Notes: generated from the sequence alone by a model not told the origin. A stretch of DNA of 64,000 nucleotides from Mactra quadrangularis (GCA_025267735.1 CM046298.1:29023866-29087865); one strand, 5' to 3'; counted from the stretch's first letter, positions 21,217-32,307 are shown. Numbers and translations: made by a program.

Positions 21217-21792
21217 CTGCAAAAAAAAAATTACATCATTTAAAATAAAAGAAAGTAAAGCTATTTTAAACGCACAGCACGACGTATGTACTTAATTGGT
21301 ACGTACATTCTCATTCGAAGCTCATTATTCATTCATGAAAGGTCGAGGTGTTCCGAATGCGTACATTCTGAGAGTGGATTTATAGAACAGAACAATACTT
21401 TAATTTTCACAGTTTACATATAGTAAATACATGTAGTAAAATAATATAAGATCATACAAAGACGTTTATCGTGGTGTTATGGGGACAGTGTAAACATATA
21501 GAGAAATTGCAAAATAACAATAAATGGCTGAATATGACGCAGACAGTAGTAATCTGACACTAGACAGGTTATAGTATATAATACATGTTTTTTCTTGAAA
21601 AAATGTCGAAGTATAGCTTGAACTAGTATTTGCAAATTCCCAATTGGAATACGTTACCGCAAACGATGCATAATGTCAAAAAGATAACTTATGAAACGTT
21701 TATAAGCTAATTAGTAATGTGTGTAATCATATTATTTTCGTTCAATTATTCTAGTGACAATAATCAAAATGAGAGCTAATCATATTACATAC
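21217..21792 (-). other. Intron 1 of the D/D/D gene, with a dispersed hairpin
   Basis: Bounded by donor GTATGT (21792-21787) and acceptor T9-GCAG. Around 21308-21357 it carries one copy of a dispersed palindromic motif ('ggtcgaggtgttccgaatg') also found near 28708 and 62518. Otherwise it is AT-rich and non-coding. Confidence 0.65.
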
Positions 21793-22071
21793 CTTGATTT
21801 TGCCATTCTGTTAGTGAATTTATTGTCTGGAGTTTCAAAAGGATTAAATTCTGTTGATTTGTTTTTGTCTTCCCTGTACTTTTTCATATATTCTGCGCGT
21901 CTACGTTTTTTCAACAAATCTTTTTCCTTCTGTTCACGATATTTTGACTGTTTTATGGACATTTTTTCGTCCACTGTTTTGTTCTTTTTTTCATTGTATT
22001 TTTTCCTTTTGTGTGAAGCCCACTGTTCTCTTCTTACTTCAGCTTTCCTTTTTATGTTTTGTCGTAACTTT
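21793..22071 (-). CDS. Exon 1 of the D/D/D gene (basic coiled region)
   Basis: An open frame runs from just after an in-frame TAA near 22072 to the donor at 21792. The peptide is highly charged: RKAEVRREQWASHKRKKYNE, then KQSKYREQKEKDLLKKRRRA, YMKKYRED and NPFETPDNKFTNRMAKS. It is rich in Arg/Lys/Glu and probably helical, like the N-terminal segments of this family. The start codon is not settled: the first ATG in frame is at about 21962, and the exon may instead be entered by splicing. An open acceptor-like 'ttttttattacag' just upstream is followed at once by the stop, which is another sign of decay. Confidence 0.5.
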
Positions 22072-22680
22072 AATATATTTTTTTACTGTAATAAAAAATA
22101 TCAAACGCGTGACGTTATTTTTGTGTTTTTGAAAATTTACCTCCACACACATAAGTATACACATTTGAATAACCTATGTCGTAAATATATGAAAAAAAAA
22201 TCATGTCAACAGAAAGCCTTTGTTTCACTGATTCCTGTGGTACTAAATATCACCGGTTTTATCGAGTAACTATTCCGGCATTATGTAATTGAAAATATAA
22301 AACTCGCGTTTTTCTCATGTCCGTCATTAGCGTGCGTTACGTCCATACAAACACTTAGTTTTTGTAGGCGATTTTCTGGTAGTATTGACATTGTGGATTG
22401 CAAATTTTCCGAATCGTTTTAAAGGGTGGTTCATTCGATACTCAAACCCATCTCCCACTCGGAAAGCCTGGGATAGATTTGACGCAAATATATTAATATT
22501 TAATACATGTATATTTGCATATATATTCTCATAGGTGCCCGTCTCCGACATTGCAACCGTCAGATCATTTTAGTAACTAACTAGGTTTCTTCTCTAAGCA
22601 GTGATTTTATATAACATGTTACATAAGATTCCTGCTCTGAGTGATCATAACAAATTTGAACATTAAAATACGGGCGCCCG
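22072..22680. other. Upstream region, no clear promoter or gene
   Basis: About 600 bp lies between the D/D/D gene remnant and the LINE fragment. A 74-codon minus-strand frame (22327-22551) has no recognisable relatives. No TATA box or initiator could be assigned with confidence. Confidence 0.4.
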
Positions 22681-23526
22681 TAGAGAGGAGAAGAAAAGAC
22701 ACAAAATGGTTTCTACTGACGATATACCAAGACAATATAAACTTCATGACACAATATTGGAAACAGTGTCTTCTGCAAAATACCTTGGTGTTACATTATC
22801 AAATGACCTCTCCTTTAATAAACATATTGATCGTGTAACCCTCAAAGCAAACAGGGCCCTATCATTCCTCCGCAGAAACCTAAAATCCACTAAGAAAAGT
22901 TAAAATCTACTGCATACAAGACCCTGGTCAGGCCTCAGTTAGAGTACAGTGCTACTTTTTGGTCCCCTCACACAGCTGTTCATCTCGACCAGCTTGAGTC
23001 TGTACAGCGTAGAGCTGCTCGCTGGGCTAAACATGACTTCAACAGAACCTCAAGTGTTACTGATATGCTCTCTTCACTAGGGTGGAGACGCCTTGACCTT
23101 CGTCGTATTGACCAACGACTCATCATGCTCCATAATATTGTAAACAATAAAGTTGCCATTCCACTTCCCACCTACGTCAAACCCCTAGGGAGGACCTCAA
23201 GAAAATCTCACCCAAATGCTTTCCAAAATATAGCAACAAAAACCGATTATCACAAATGCTCCTTCTTCCCGAGAACATTCTTCCATTAGAACAACCTACC
23301 CCCTGATGTTGTCGCCCTACCAGATCCCAGGTTCAGTCTCGTTGTTAGCCAGATTGAACATGTCTCCCCATAATTATGCCTGCCATGTTTTTAAATTGTT
23401 TTTTAACCTTACTTACTCAATTTTTTATAATCTTTTACTCATCTCATATTAATATTCTTGTTGGTTGACGCGCCAATAGTCTAAGTCCCCACTAGGGGTT
23501 TGACTTAATGGAAGATAGATAGATAG
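22681..23526 (+). pseudogene. 5'-truncated non-LTR retrotransposon (CR1/Jockey-like), 3' part
   Basis: The plus strand encodes the segment just after the palm of a LINE reverse transcriptase. YKLHDTILETVSSAKYLGVT, SNDLSFNKHID and KANRALSFLRRNLKS lead into AYKTLVRPQLEY, WSPHTAVHLDQLESVQRRAA, SVTDMLSSLGW and LDLRRIDQRLIMLHNIVNN. These are the usual post-RT blocks of CR1/Jockey-group ORF2. One extra A near 22900 shifts the frame, and a TAG near 23286 replaces the Trp of the expected W-NNLP block, so it is dead. After the coding part come ~190 bp of 3' UTR, 'ctaggggtttgacttaatgg' and a (GATA)n tail at 23512-23526, which marks the 3' end. The 5' truncation lies close to 22681-22730. Endonuclease and RT catalytic motifs are absent. 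Confidence 0.85.
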
Positions 23527-23998
23527 AATTAAGCCGGCTTATATATAAATTTGGTTATATTAATCGCTTATCTGTTCAATTCGAGAAAATAACAGGTACG
23601 TCAGACCAGGGGGATGGGGTGGTAGACTTAGCCACCCCATAATGTTGATCGTGACCTAACAAACTGGGATATCACTTATCCGATATAAAGACAGCCTCCA
23701 GATGAAAATCGTCGGAATTCTTCGCAAATCGCGTAAAAAGGATACTTAGTTTTCTAGACAAGGAAACATTAGTAAAAAACGTCATAACTTTAGATTGTGT
23801 CATTCCCGTATCCCAAGGTTATCAATAACTATCGAAGCTAGTATCGAGAATCCTACTAGATTCTGGGTACAAGAATATATTATGTATAGGCTGTTGGTTA
23901 AACCTTTAATTGTTAATTCAGTTTACATTAATTTTGCATTCAATCAACGGAGGGAAGGTTTACGTACGGTACATAATGCATTTCACATTTTGCAATTA
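23527..23998. other. Non-coding interval with a short hairpin
   Basis: 'ggggtggtagacttagccacccc' (about 23617-23639) folds on itself. No gene is apparent, and a 69-codon plus frame at 23795-24004 has no support. Confidence 0.5.
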
Positions 23999-24166
23999 CA
24001 GTAAAGTTCCGCTATTAAGACCACTTTCGTTGTTTCAAAATCATGCGGTTTTTTGACCATTATTAAGACCCAAATGCCTTATTCATGAACAAAAGGGCCT
24101 CTTTAATAAGACCGTTTTGCTATTAAGACCATCAAGTTTGCTGGTCTTAATAGCGGAACTTAACTG
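23999..24166. mobile_element. 168 bp mariner-like MITE, TA target site
   Basis: Termini 'cagtaaagttccgctattaa' and its near-perfect reverse complement 'taatagcggaacttaactg' form ~25 bp inverted repeats, flanked by TA on each side (23997-23998, 24167-24168). CAGT-starting termini with TA duplication are typical of Tc1/mariner derivatives. The interior repeats 'tattaagacc' words and has no coding capacity. Confidence 0.88.
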
Positions 24167-24168
24167 TA

Positions 24169-26100
24169 CATATTTTCCGTCTGAATGCCTTCAGAATCAG
24201 TTTTGGATATACGCTGCTACATATTGAGTAATGGGCTGCGAGGGTAATGATATGATGGGTGACCACAGGGATTTTCGTTAGCTAGCTAAGTATTTATTTA
24301 TAGTCGCCCGTATGCATGATGCTTTGGGCGAGTGTTTTCTATCATATGTCGTCTGCTAACTAAATAAAGTTAAAACTATTTAAAAATACTCTATAGTAAA
24401 AAAAGTCTATGTTTAAAAATTTATTTATTAATATTGCTGTTTACAAAAGTAAACTCTGAGTTAAAAATCTATCTTATATATCTGTATATAAAAATCTATT
24501 TTAAAATTCTGAATAGTTAATAAACTTATAGAAGTTTTACTATATTAGAATAGGTTTTAATCTATTTGGAAAAACTATTTGGTCGACTGTGTATAAATCA
24601 GTGGGGGGGGCCTGTTCGATCGGTTAAAACAAAGGAATAAAATAGTGAACATAAAATACATTTAATATTTTCATCCAACAGTGTACAACGACACACTTAT
24701 AGGGCCACGTAAAAAATGGGTTTGAAATAGATATAACAAATAAAAATATGGATTATTCACAAATTATATACAAGTTAAAATTGGTTGATTGGCCGAACAG
24801 GACTGTCCCTGTCCTGCATTGAACCAACCGGCCCTTAGATGCTAACAGGGTGCAGAAAAGTGATCTAATAATGTTCAAAGTGAACAACATAAAAATTTAA
24901 AAAGCGTCAAGGGGGGGGGGCTTTTGTTGGGGGCTGGCCACTGGGCTAACACCTCACAGTGTGGAGTCATCATCACCACTGAGAGTATGTCGTGACAGCC
25001 CCCAAAATTAGGTCGATGGAGCTACATAATTTTGATAAAAACGAGACGTTAAATAAGGGTATCTATTTAAGTATGATGGCAGACATACATTGAAGGTCCA
25101 TGGAAATAAGGCGGATGTCGCTGCATAAGGATTGCAGACGGCTCCGCCCCAGGTGACCTACCCCTATGACATGGTATACACTTGTTTTGTGTTTCAGAGG
25201 CAACCCAGTCAAAACGACCCCCCGGTATAGGTGGGCCAGGGTTACTCTCCCGTCAGATGGTATTTCTCAGTCTATATCATTTGGACAAGCAGAGAGTCAA
25301 TGTGATTTAAGCGAAAATTCGCATTTAAAACTAAGTATTTACAATGTAATATATATAGGTATGAGAATTATAATAGTGTGCGAGAGTATTTTCGATTTTA
25401 ACGCGAGTGTGCGAAGTATGCGGTAAGTATTTGGAGTATGCGGTAAATCGTGCGGCCGCAGGTATATAGTTATGAAATAGAGGAGACAATTGTTATGTAT
25501 GTTTATTTGATATGATAACAGAAAAAAATGATATTTATATACTTAGCATAGAGAGCTTATTACATTGAATTAAATTTGTAAATTAAATTTAAGGGATTGT
25601 CGTTGGCTCGATGCACGTTTCTTATACCTTTGACTGGCAAAATATTCGGTACACTTCGGTTATTCCCGTGCTAACACTGATCGTCATTTTACGGGATCAT
25701 CCGAGAGGTAGCCACGAATGATTTTCTAATCCATGTGCGTTTGTCCCGCAGTCAAATTTATGAAACCGCAAGATCACTAGCGGTAAGCTTTCTGATTGGT
25801 TGAGAACCGTGAACGAAATTAATTCACGTGCGCTCTATTGATACCTAATACAATGGTGTACACAATAGGTAAAATGTGTGAAATGTTTTTGTATGAAATT
25901 TCAAAGCTCGCACCTGTTAAATCAGTTGTTTGGATACTTTTATAGAGGTAAGACATTTTGAATTTTTAAAAAATTTATTTGGAATTTATTTTGTTTAAAA
26001 TGATTGTTTATAAAATCTGTGTCGCTATGATATAATATACATTGTACGTATACCAGATCTTTATCTATTTATGAAATGAATCTTGATCAATGTTGATCAA
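24169..26100. other. Non-coding interval with G-runs
   Basis: No convincing gene. G-runs lie at 24602-24609 and 24911-24920, the second next to 'gttgggggctg', whose partner 'cagcccccaaaa' at about 25000 suggests a ~100 bp inverted element. Near 25400-25450 'gtatgcggtaa' repeats twice. An 86-codon frame (25166-25426) is unsupported. The remainder is AT-rich. Confidence 0.4.
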
Positions 26101-26714
26101 CTTGCTGCAATTAAGAATCTGGTATCCAATTACGAGTCTGCCAATTAGCATAACATGTTGTTAAGATATAATACTGATATTTATGTATTTTTTTATGATG
26201 ATGGTGCATAAATTTGTTCAGTGAAGTTTCCTCGTCTGACTTGGTCGGCATAAGACATTGTTTTCTAGTGAGCATCTTCACGCTTTTAGATTTAGATACA
26301 CACGGGTTAGCTGAAGATCTTGTTAAGTAACATTGTGGTTTGTTTCCATAATGCAGAGAAAACTGAATGTTTAATAAATTCAAAATATGTTATATTGTAT
26401 GCTTGTTATTGTACCCACATGTGTCTTTAATGTACGTTCATATATATTTCAACTCAATGTTTTGTCTTTTTCATGCATCACAGACTTCACTTTTCATCAC
26501 CATATCATCTGATGTCTTACCAAACAACACAGATCTGTTGGCTTTGTTATTGATACATACATGTACATGGTCTTATCAAACATTGAACTGAACATTGCCT
26601 CTACCCTGCATTCTTTGGTAAGTAGAACTGTTTTTAAGTTTTTATTGTGTGAAATTTTGTTGTTTGATGGGTTTAACGCTGTAGCAACTCCTTGTATAGG
26701 TCATATAACGGTGG

Positions 26715-26912
26715 CCAGTCAACCCACACACTGTTTCTGGATAGGCTAAATCTCTGGATTAAGCTGTTAACCAACTACTAGGCACATTCTATTGTCAGTG
26801 ACCGACAACTGCCTTAAACGATTAAGAATCATTGTTAGGAGGGAAAATGACAGATGTATGCCCCGACCTAGAATCGAACCAATGACCCCTCAATCAATAG
26901 ACTTGTAAAAAT
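26715..26912 (-). mobile_element. tRNA-derived SINE, 5'-truncated
   Basis: Read on the minus strand, 'caagtctattgat' and 'ggttcgattctaggtc' (a good pol III B box) represent the anticodon/T-arm half of a tRNA-related head. This is followed by a body ('aatgattcttaat', 'gttgtcggtcactgac', 'gtgcctagtagttgg'). The A-box half is missing at the 26912 end. A related head lies at 34735-34850 and a related tail in intron 2 of the D/D/D gene. Confidence 0.65.
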
Positions 26913-27066
26913 GTGATTTTTCTATGATTTTTACCTGTACTTGAGAAATTTAAGAAAAAAATTGTTTGTACATGTACATGTTCAACACCTACTACTGTAT
27001 AAATATCATCATTCATCTTTCACTTGTTGAAATCTAATGCATTTGTCACAGGGATAGAAAAATATG

Positions 27067-27139
27067 CAGCCTGACCGGGACTCGAACCCAGGACCTCTCG
27101 CTTACTGGGCGAGTGCTCTCCCGACTGAGCTATCCGGCC
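27067..27139 (-). tRNA. tRNA-Thr(AGT)-like sequence, probably a SINE head
   Basis: The minus strand folds as a cloverleaf. Acceptor GGCCGGA pairs with TCAGGCT (one G·U and one mismatch). The D arm is TAGCTCAGTCGGGAGAGC with an A box, the anticodon stem CTCGC/GCGAG has loop CCAGTAA (anticodon AGT), and the T arm is CTGGGTTCGAGTCCCGG with a perfect B box. The mismatch in the acceptor stem, and the downstream 'tttctatccctgtgacaaa' continuing as a non-tRNA body, make a tRNA-derived SINE more likely than a working tRNA gene. Confidence 0.55.
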
Positions 27140-28700
27140 GCTTACATATCCTTCTTCCCATAATGTGAACAGGTAAGCGCCGTGACACATAAATACAGCT
27201 GAAATTTGTTTTAACTGTTTTAATATAAAAAACTTGTTTACTAGTGTACATGTAATGATAATTTTTGATGGCACTGTGTTTAGGTGTAGCATAAGGGAAG
27301 AATTTGTCTAGTTCAGATTTATGTTGTAATTTTTTTATAATACAAATAAATGATACATTTAATTTACCTTTTTATTCAACTGCCTGTAACAAAGTTTTGT
27401 TGTTGTTTTTTTATTAAAAAAAGTAACATTATTTTCTTTTTCCTTGTGGCCTATCAATCTAAAAAAATAATGATAATAGTCCAATTCATAATTCATTACA
27501 TTTTGTCTTAGTACATTTTGGGTGGAATCAGTCAACAGTTTACTTATTCTCGGATGTCATGTGGGAAAAGGTAAATTTGCCACATACATGAGTTCAAATA
27601 AATTTTGGTTTTGAAACTTAAGTCTTTGAACATCAACCAATCAGGTTAAGAAACAGGGCTAAAAACAACACAATGGATGATATTCAAATTTCTTATAACC
27701 TATTTATAATTATTTGTTTTATTTTCCATCTATATAGGTACCGATGAAGTTGTGTATATTAAAGTACTCTGAGATGATGTCTTGTCAAGTCTTTGAAGAT
27801 CTCTATTTTATGTAAGTCTTTATGTTTTTCAGTGAAGTCATTGTTATAGCAATTGCATTCCATAATTTTTTAACTGTTTTACCAAATCCAAGCTTATTGT
27901 TTTCTTGAGCAAGAACCATCAAAATTCAACCTTGTTGATACTTAACCCTGCGGAAATGATTATGTCCAAATAAATGCTGACCACGTTTAGACCATGGTTA
28001 TCAATGATATGACCTTGATATACCATCACAGAAATTGGGGGCAATGAAATGGTTGTGGTATGACTATGAAATGACCATGTCCATATCATTGATCAACATT
28101 CTCAAAGCAGCAATATGTTTTGACCATGATAATAATCAAAGACAAAACAATAGCATATCATGGTTATCCAATTTAAATGAAGACCATAATATTATCACGT
28201 GGAACATTTTGGCTATGTATTGAATTCAGATTCAGTTCAATTCCTTTTCATGTTGATGCTAAGATATGGCATGATTTACCTGTTTTGACCGTGACAGTTA
28301 TGATAACTACAACAATGCCAGCATTTTGGTATGTTCATGAACAAGCAAAAAAAAAAGAATCATGAACTGTAAAAAATGTCTTTACAATTTTAACTTAAGA
28401 TTTTAAACCTATGTGTTAAAAAAGTTCTGCTAGTTGTACTTCTCACAATACTCTCAATGTCCATGAACTGTTCATGATCTGTTTATGAACAAGTATGGAC
28501 ATTTTAATTGAATATTCATATACTTATAGATGAATAGTGTATCATTAAATTGTTGAAATAATTGTTGAAATAAAACAGCAGGATAATCTTGACGTAGGAT
28601 AGTGATCCTTATAGATATTACTTGGAAGCCTAAAATTATTTTTCCTAAATTCAGGGGAGACTACTGAGTATTATCTTACTGGTTTTTTTCACAACCTTAC
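27140..28700. other. Non-coding interval, 'gaccatg' repeats
   Basis: AT-rich. Between 27950 and 28300 short words 'tgaccatg', 'atcaatgatat' and 'catggttatc' recur in both orientations, similar to 34380-34560, hinting at a low-copy diverged repeat. No gene is supported. Confidence 0.4.
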
Positions 28701-28703
28701 AAA

Positions 28704-28760
28704 AGCCATTTGGAACACCCTCGACCTGATCGTAGCGAATGGCCGAGGATGTTCCGAATG
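28704..28760. repeat. Dispersed palindromic hairpin, copy 2
   Basis: 'catttggaacaccctcgacc' and 'ggccgaggatgttccgaatg' form a ~20 bp imperfect inverted repeat around a ~16 bp loop. Related copies lie at about 21308-21357 and 62518-62580. Confidence 0.75.
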
Positions 28761-29184
28761 TACAAAAGCATGACTGAGTGTTTTACCGCTATTTTCTTAA
28801 GGTTATTCCGTTAAAGAGGATTTTACTAAAAGTTATTGTGACATTAAGCATCTTTTGTCATCAACAACTTATAAAAGATGCACTCATAATATGGATATTA
28901 TCTATTTACTTTTAAATATTTGCCAAGTGACAACAATGATAAAAGATAAGTAATTTTTTAGTGTAAATAATTTCGGATAACACTTTCGGATAACCAAATT
29001 TAATTAAATTCATTTTTCAACTATTATACTTTGTTCTAATGATGGGATGTATGGCTGTGCTTTTAAATAATTTTAAAGCAAAAATTGATAGCTTTTTTTA
29101 TTTTTATTTTATACTCGTTATCAGTAGCAGAAATTCAATGATAAACATTGTCAGTGATATATGGTGGCTGATTTATGCCATGTC
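28761..29184. other. AT-rich, no feature seen
   Basis: About 420 bp of non-coding AT-rich sequence. A plus-strand frame starting at 29039 runs into the palindrome cluster and is not considered real. Confidence 0.45.
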
Positions 29185-29640
29185 GCATTGTTTCCCGCGG
29201 GGCGCCACACGAAAGTACGACAAAATGGTCTTTTTGTCGTATCATCGTCCCGCGAGGCGCCATGCAAAAACACAATCATACGACATTTTAATCATTTGTC
29301 GTGTTTTCGCCTGTGAAAGCTCAATGCAACAATGTATTTTTACGACAAAACTTTTACAAAGATACGACACATTTTCGTGTCGTGTTATTGCCTTTATTTT
29401 GTCATATCTTTGTGTTTTCGTCTCACAACCCGCGGGACGATGATACGACAAACAGACATTTGTCGTATGATTGTGTTTTCGTGTGGCCCTCCCGGGACAA
29501 AGATACGACAGAGTAGATCTGTCGTATAATTGCATTTTCGCTCTTTCGCCTTCCGCTTACACATGCGTACATCTTCAATAGTCTTCTGCGCATGTGTAAG
29601 CGGAAGGCGAAAGAGCGAAAATGCAATTATAGCAGAGAAG
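29185..29640. repeat. Cluster of GC-capped palindromes (tacgacaaa / tttgtcgta)
   Basis: Short hairpins such as 'tacgacaaaatggtctttt' + 'tgtcgta', 'atacgacaaacagacattt' + 'gtcgtat' and 'atacgacagagtagatct' + 'gtcgtat' alternate with GC caps 'cccgcgaggcgcca', 'cccgcgggacga' and 'ctcccgggac'. Links of 'gattgtgttttcg' type join them. At least four such modules are present. Both strands stay open for 67-134 codons because of the symmetry. The cluster ends with the 42 bp-arm hairpin at 29526-29630. Confidence 0.8.
29526..29630. repeat. Perfect 42 bp-arm inverted repeat, 21 bp loop
   Basis: 29526-29567 (starting 'ataattgcattttcg', ending 'acacatgcg') is the exact reverse complement of 29589-29630. 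The loop is 29568-29588. No mismatch was seen in 42 pairs, so the structure is either very recent or maintained. Confidence 0.95.
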
Positions 29641-30332
29641 GTTTACAGTCAATTCGTCAAACGTACGAATCGTCAAACTTAATTTAATGCATAACCATTA
29701 GACCAACTCGTCAAACTGATAATATAGAGTGAAAAAAAATGTGTGAAAACTTAATATGACATATATATAAATTATATTTGGTTGATTAAATACGATACTG
29801 TTATGGAAATGTTACTTTTATCAGACAAGTTATAATACAAGTTATAAGACACTGCCCCTAGGGATCATTTCTATTATATATAGTATGTGTAGGAAGGACG
29901 TCAATTAACATTGACGAGACTTTATAATATTTTGATGTTAAATCATTGTTTTAATCAAAATAAATATTATTTTGTAAAGAATTTTGCTTTTTTTGCACTA
30001 TATTGTGAGAGAATATATAATTTGTAAATCAATTATTCTATTATATCATGTTTAAAATAAAGAAAATGCAGTTATAAAGACTTTGATAGTAGTTAAATGT
30101 AATATAAATGAATAAATTAATTAATTCACAAGTATGTTTCAGGTTTAAACAGTATTATTTGGAAAGAGTTTTAGTTTAGTTATCAGTGATTTATTAGGTT
30201 GAATCCAATACAATAACATATATGCTAGCTCTATTCATCAACAAAGCTGATATGTCACAATTTTATACCTTAGAATGTACAGTTTTTTGCAAATGAGTTA
30301 AATGTTAGTTCTTATTCTAATTATAAAGTATA

Positions 30333-31059
30333 GGTCGTTTGCGTTAAAGCTGGACCCCTAAAATCATGAAATATCTCAATAACTATCGGATGGAATTAAC
30401 TCAAATTTTGTATGTGATCATAACTAGCATTTTCCTTCTCAAATACAAAAAATCAGAATTTTTCTTTAATTACGTAACATACTTCCCGTAGACATGCAAT
30501 GCAAATTTTGAAGCCAAAAAGCGACTTTTGTTAAATGGGTATGTGCCATAATCAGAACAGCCACATTACAGTAGATACAAAATAATAGCTATTTATGAGG
30601 CCCGGTTAGAAATTTTATTTGATAACAAAGTATAACAGTATATACAAACTCAAATAGCATCATCACTGTCGTTTGTATCGTCAAAATCTATACAAATTCT
30701 ACACGTACGATTTTAAAGACGGGCCTCTGCTTTACAATTCAGTAGACAGTCGAGTGTTTATTTAAGCGACAAATTTACAGTTAACGCACGGGACTTTGTA
30801 AAAATACACTGGAAGTATGACAATGTTATAATCAGAACAGCTTATTTTACCTCCCGCCGGATTTTTGATAAAAAGTTCCAAATATTTTGCATTGTACCTT
30901 ATGGAAAACTTTTTTATTTATCTATTAAAAATTCTGAAAATTAAAATCCTAGAAGGAAAAAATTGACATAAGATTGTATTAATTTTTTTTAGCAAAATCG
31001 CTGTTATAGTTTAAAAGATATTTACGGCAAATAGGGGTCCAGCGTTAACGCAAACGACC
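30333..31059. mobile_element. ~727 bp inverted-terminus element nested in the 2.75 kb element
   Basis: 'ggtcgtttgcgttaaagctg' at the left is mirrored by 'cagcgttaacgcaaacgacc' at the right (one mismatch; the repeat continues into 'gacccct'/'aggggtc'). TA flanks both sides. The interior has no transposase motif. It directly abuts the Tc1-like element at 31062. Confidence 0.85.
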
Positions 31060-31061
31060 TA

Positions 31062-31708
31062 CAGTCAAGGGACATAAATGAGTTCCCACGCTACATGACG
31101 TTATTTCTTTCTACAAAGTTCCGTACATTATCACCGTTTTTTTTGTCGTTTTATTTTATATAATTAGTTTTTAAATGCAAGGGAGAATAAAGTGATGTCC
31201 ATTAGATCAATAAGATCTAATAATAGTACTGATTATTTCCCTTTCCTTGTTTACGTCAGCAAAAATTAACATGGCGCGCCACGAAAAACAGTTTACCCCT
31301 GAGGCGAAAAAACATAAAAATTAGATAATCAAAACAAAAATTTTTTAGCCGAAACATCCAAGACACAACTGGATACAATAGAAGAACTGTGTCAAAAATT
31401 TTGAAGCTGTTTGTTGACCGAGGTAATGTTGAAAATCTTCCTCGTAGTGGACGGTGACCAAAAACTACGAGACGTTCGGATGCCCTTTTATCTGGATGGT
31501 GAAAGTTAATCGTCGGCAGACTTTAACCGAGTTAACATCTGACTTTAATTGATGAATTGAGGACCAAGGGTCATATCTCCAAGTATTAGATGTTTCATGC
31601 AAGTTTGTTTTGATTTTGAGTTTGAATGTCAAGGTTAAATGTCAACAACGCTGTCAAAATAAAACATGACGTCACTTAGAGTGGGAACTCATTTATGTCC
31701 CTTGACTG
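31062..31708. mobile_element. Internally deleted Tc1-like element, TA target site
   Basis: Left terminus 'cagtcaagggacataaatga' and right terminus 'tcatttatgtcccttgactg' are exact inverted copies, extended to ~28 bp by 'gttcccac'/'gtgggaac'. TA flanks both (31060-31061 and 31709-31710). The interior carries the transposase N-terminal remnant listed next. The TA on the left is also the outer TA of the neighbouring element. Confidence 0.92.
31364..31560 (+). pseudogene. Tc1-like transposase, N-terminal DNA-binding remnant
   Basis: The plus frame reads TTGYNRRTVSKILKLFVDRG, then VENLPRSGR, a stop, PKTTRRSDALLSGW, and further stops. This is the second helix-turn-helix and the GRP(R/K) linker of Tc1 transposases (usual form NLPRSGRPRKTT). 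The DDE domain is missing, so the copy is internally deleted and inactive. Confidence 0.85.
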
Positions 31709-31710
31709 TA

Positions 31711-32307
31711 TAACATTCTCGCTAATATTCGTTTGTTAGTGCATGTGATGCAAGTTGATTAATATCATGGCACTAGATGGTTTGATTCTCACAAGATGGT
31801 TTATGTGGTGCTATTAAATAAATAAATAATTAAATATAGCAGTATGACTTTACAATCCGTATTATTACTACCAATTGATAATCATCATTATCAAATTGAT
31901 AATTGCAATTTGTGAAAACTCTATTGATCTTCATAATTTGTTTGTTAAATGTAATATAACAGTGTAAACCAAGCCTTTGTTCATAATTTTTCATATAATT
32001 ATCCAAATCAAAATATTCTCATATTATTTATGATAATAATATTAATACATAAAGAATAAAAATAATTTAAGTACTTGATTAAATCAAATGACGCAAAAAT
32101 ATGAATGTAGCTTTTTTATTATACATACATATTACATATAATATTAAGTTATTAATACACAAAGAATATAATTACTTTCAACATTTTACTCATTATTTAT
32201 AAAGAAATACACAAAATATAATTTATCTAAACATTTTATTCAAAATAATTAACTAATAAAATATTTTACACTTAAAATAAGACGAGTATCCCCTACTCCT
32301 CCTATGT
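31711..32307. other. AT-rich body of the 2.75 kb element
   Basis: About 600 bp, over 75 percent A+T by eye, with 'taattattt' words. No gene or RNA is visible. Confidence 0.5.

Larger units (their letters stand above)
18207..22071 (-). pseudogene. Four-exon transposase-like (D/D/D motif) gene, disrupted
   Basis: A minus-strand gene is reconstructed from four exons with good splice sites. The product is a basic N-terminal coiled region, a middle domain with FW...HSR..N.K and many Cys/His, then ILHDYSENY (Asp near 19700), FTDGCSCQYKS (Asp near 19415), and FFETSHGRGPHDAAGG (Asp near 18960). Those three acidic blocks look like an RNase-H-fold D/D/D catalytic core. From memory it resembles a large uncharacterised metazoan family (DFAENY / SDGC.SQYKS / HGKG..D..GG) with no settled function; the superfamily is not assigned. 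Damage seen: a 361 bp MITE inside exon 2, a one-base frameshift in the T5 run 20261-20265, and a frameshift near 18749-18765. The 5' end is uncertain, since an in-frame stop lies just upstream of the first exon. It could be a decaying transposon or a dead host copy. Confidence 0.75.

Noticed and set aside
21754..22269. 171-codon plus-strand hydrophobic frame
   Set aside because: Antisense of the Lys/Glu-rich exon 1; the Phe/Leu content mirrors AAA/GAA codons on the other strand.
29039..29626. Several overlapping frames on both strands in the palindrome cluster
   Set aside because: Symmetric hairpins open both strands at once; no codon signal or homology.
29850..29885. 'ctagggatcatttctat' resembling the 5' box region of U3 snoRNA
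   Set aside because: Only about 15 bases match; no box B, C or D or 3' hinge sequence follows, and it lies in an AT-rich transposon body. Probably chance.
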